The notes beneath the pieces are model-generated. The model did not search any database. It worked only from the letters and a program-made list of their open reading frames with translations, and was not told the DNA's origin. A stretch of 64,000 bases of DNA from Microbacterium esteraromaticum (GTDB taxonomy: Bacteria; Actinomycetota; Actinomycetes; Actinomycetales; Microbacteriaceae). Position 1 is the stretch's first letter; every line of letters starts with the position of its first letter. The translations under genes were made by a program, and so were the position numbers. The DNA is taken from the NCBI RefSeq assembly GCF_017303215.1, contig NZ_JAEMWU010000001.1, positions 1,922,001 to 1,986,000 of the forward strand. Direction: 5' to 3'. Below are positions 62,735-64,000 of this stretch, one piece after another.

Positions 62735-64000
62735 TCAGTGCGCGGCCTCGTTCCAGTCGCGGCCGGCACCCACCTGTACATCCAACGGCACCGACAGCTC
62801 GGCAGCATCCGCCATCTGCGTGCGCACGATCTGCTCGACCCGGTCCCACTCGCCAGGTGCAACCTCGACCACGAGTTCGTCGTGGATCTGCAGCAGTACG
62901 CGCGAGGCGAGTTCGCTCTCGCGCAGGTCGGCGTGGATACGGTTCAGCGCGATCTTCATGATGTCCGCCGCGCTGCCCTGGATCGGCGCGTTCAACGCGG
63001 CGCGCTCCGCATTCTCGCGCAGCACGCGGTTCGGGCTGCTCAGGTCGGGGAACGGACGCCGACGGCCGAAGATGGTCTCGGTGTAGCCGTCTTCCTTCGC
63101 CTGAAGCACCGAGGCGCGCAGGTAGTCGCGCACTGCGCCGAATCGGGCGAAGTACTCCTTCATCAGCTGCTTGGCCTCGGACTGCTCGATGCGCAGCTGC
63201 TTGGACAGGCCGAACGCACTGAGCCCGTAGACCAAGCCGTACGACATGGCCTTGACCTTGGTGCGCATCGCCGGCGTCACCTCCTCAGGCTTGACGCCGA
63301 ACACGCGCGCGCCGACGAAGCGATGCAGGTCCTCGCCCGAGTTGAACGCCTCGATCAGCCCGGCATCACCCGAAAGGTGAGCCATGATGCGCATCTCGAT
63401 CTGCGAGTAGTCCGCGGTCAACAGCGTCTCGTAGTCGGCGCCGACCTCGAACGCGCTGCGGATGCGGCGCGATTCCTCGGTGCGCACCGGGATGTTCTGC
63501 AGGTTCGGGTCGGTGCTCGACAGTCGACCGGTCTGGCTGCCGGTCTGCACATAAGTCGTGTGGATCCGGTGGTCGTCGCGGATCGCCGAGTCGAGCGATT
63601 CGATGATCTGACGCAGCTTGGTCGCCTCGCGGTGCTGCAGCAGCAGAGCGAGGAACGGATGCGGGTTGGTCTCTTGCAGATCCGCGAGCACCGCAGCATC
63701 CGTGGAGTACCCGGTCTTGGTCTTGCGGGTCTTCGGCAACTGCAGGTCCTCGAAGAGGACTTCCTGCAGTTGCTTCGGCGATCCCATGTTGAACTCCCGA
63801 CCCACCAGCGCGAACGCCTCAGCGGCGATCGTGTCGGTGCGCTCGCGCAGCTCGCCCGAGAACGTCGAGAGCACCTCGTGCGAGACCGCGACGCCGGCAG
63901 CTTCCATGTCGGCGAGCACGAGCACGGCCGGCAGTTCGATGTCGGTGAGCACCGTCGCCACGCCATCGGGCATCTGCTCACGCACGGCGGCCGCCGTGCG
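62735..64000 (-). CDS. polA: DNA polymerase I, C-terminal part (5' end outside the window)
   Basis: The last 421 residues of a family A polymerase; the reading frame is open to the window edge, so the start, the 5'-nuclease domain and most of the exonuclease-like domain lie beyond. Polymerase motif A is LLTADYSQIEMRIMAHLSGD, motif B KVKAMSYGLVYGLSAFGLS (R/K...YG), motif C QIHDELVVEV. TGSQTGRLSSTDPNLQNIPVR is the DNA-contacting finger region. Housekeeping repair and Okazaki maturation. Confidence 0.97.
   Translation of the reverse strand, partial: RTAAAVREQMPDGVATVLTDIELPAVLVLADMEAAGVAVSHEVLSTFSGELRERTDTIAAEAFALVGREFNMGSPKQLQEVLFEDLQLPKTRKTKTGYSTDAAVLADLQETNPHPFLALLLQHREATKLRQIIESLDSAIRDDHRIHTTYVQTGSQTGRLSSTDPNLQNIPVRTEESRRIRSAFEVGADYETLLTADYSQIEMRIMAHLSGDAGLIEAFNSGEDLHRFVGARVFGVKPEEVTPAMRTKVKAMSYGLVYGLSAFGLSKQLRIEQSEAKQLMKEYFARFGAVRDYLRASVLQAKEDGYTETIFGRRRPFPDLSSPNRVLRENAERAALNAPIQGSAADIMKIALNRIHADLRESELASRVLLQIHDELVVEVAPGEWDRVEQIVRTQMADAAELSVPLDVQVGAGRDWNEAAH

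Overview
The window is a gene-dense, very high-GC actinobacterial chromosome segment. RbpA, PafBC, leaderless promoters, a MarR-controlled C50-carotenoid operon and the Mtb-like accD1-accA1-fadE19-citE gene order point to Actinomycetota. The gene content and fused C50 cyclase/elongase fit the family Microbacteriaceae (Microbacterium-like), but the genus is an inference. No prophage, insertion sequence, CRISPR array, rRNA or replication origin is seen. The only RNA gene found is one tRNA-Leu. No gene-free gap exceeds about 210 bases.

Layout. (1) 1-8 kb, minus strand: a carotenoid operon idi-crtE-crtB-crtI-crtYe-crtYf/Eb(fused)-mmpL-(next gene cut by the window edge). Every junction is a 4-nt stop/start overlap. 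A divergent MarR (CrtR-like) gene and dyad operators sit at its head. (2) 8.7-10 kb: small unknown protein and an alpha/beta hydrolase. (3) 10-20.8 kb: branched-chain amino-acid (mainly leucine) catabolism in two plus-strand operons, each with its own divergent regulator: Lrp/AsnC with bkdABC (E1a, E1b, E2), and TetR with accD1-accA1-acyl-CoA dehydrogenase-MaoC-CitE. Two copies of an 18-bp operator lie between tetR and accD1. Together these could take leucine keto acid to acetyl-CoA plus acetoacetate. (4) 20.8-27 kb: phosphatase, sirtuin, rRNA/tRNA 2'-O-methyltransferase, SGNH hydrolase, helicase, erythrin-VIT1 iron/manganese transporter. (5) 27-28.2 kb: a small patch with an odd Pr6Pr membrane gene, an orphan gene tail and tRNA-Leu. 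(6) 28.2-41 kb: housekeeping block with M20 peptidase, uppP, PAC2 protein, HAD phosphatase, trmI, FKBP-like lipoprotein, pafB-pafC-tatA-tatC-helY-lnt. The Pup/proteasome genes that usually lie between trmI and pafBC in other actinobacteria are not here. (7) 41-45.3 kb: rbpA, glycerophosphodiesterase-SPFH-NfeD operon, SDR, HdeD-like protein. (8) 45.4-58.7 kb: accessory genes with a detoxification flavour: UvrA2-like ABC protein, methyltransferase, lipoprotein, NUDIX, DUF2071, arylsulfatase, chloramphenicol-acetyltransferase-like enzyme, ABC exporter with TetR, YCII protein, MFS transporter. (9) 58.7-64 kb, minus strand: SGNH-YczE-SUMF1 operon, DUF885 zinc peptidase-like protein, and the C-terminal part of DNA polymerase I running off the edge.

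A cross-cutting pattern is the promoter style. At least fifteen genes have a TAnnnT-type -10 box (often TAGACT or TAGGCT) ending six or seven bases before the start codon and no Shine-Dalgarno sequence, which predicts leaderless mRNAs. Genes inside operons instead use 4-nt overlaps. No clearly undescribed system was found. The strongest leads are the operator architectures, the trmI-pafBC gap, an acyl-CoA dehydrogenase with non-isovaleryl-type catalytic residues, and a SUMF1 protein lacking sulfatase-maturase cysteines.
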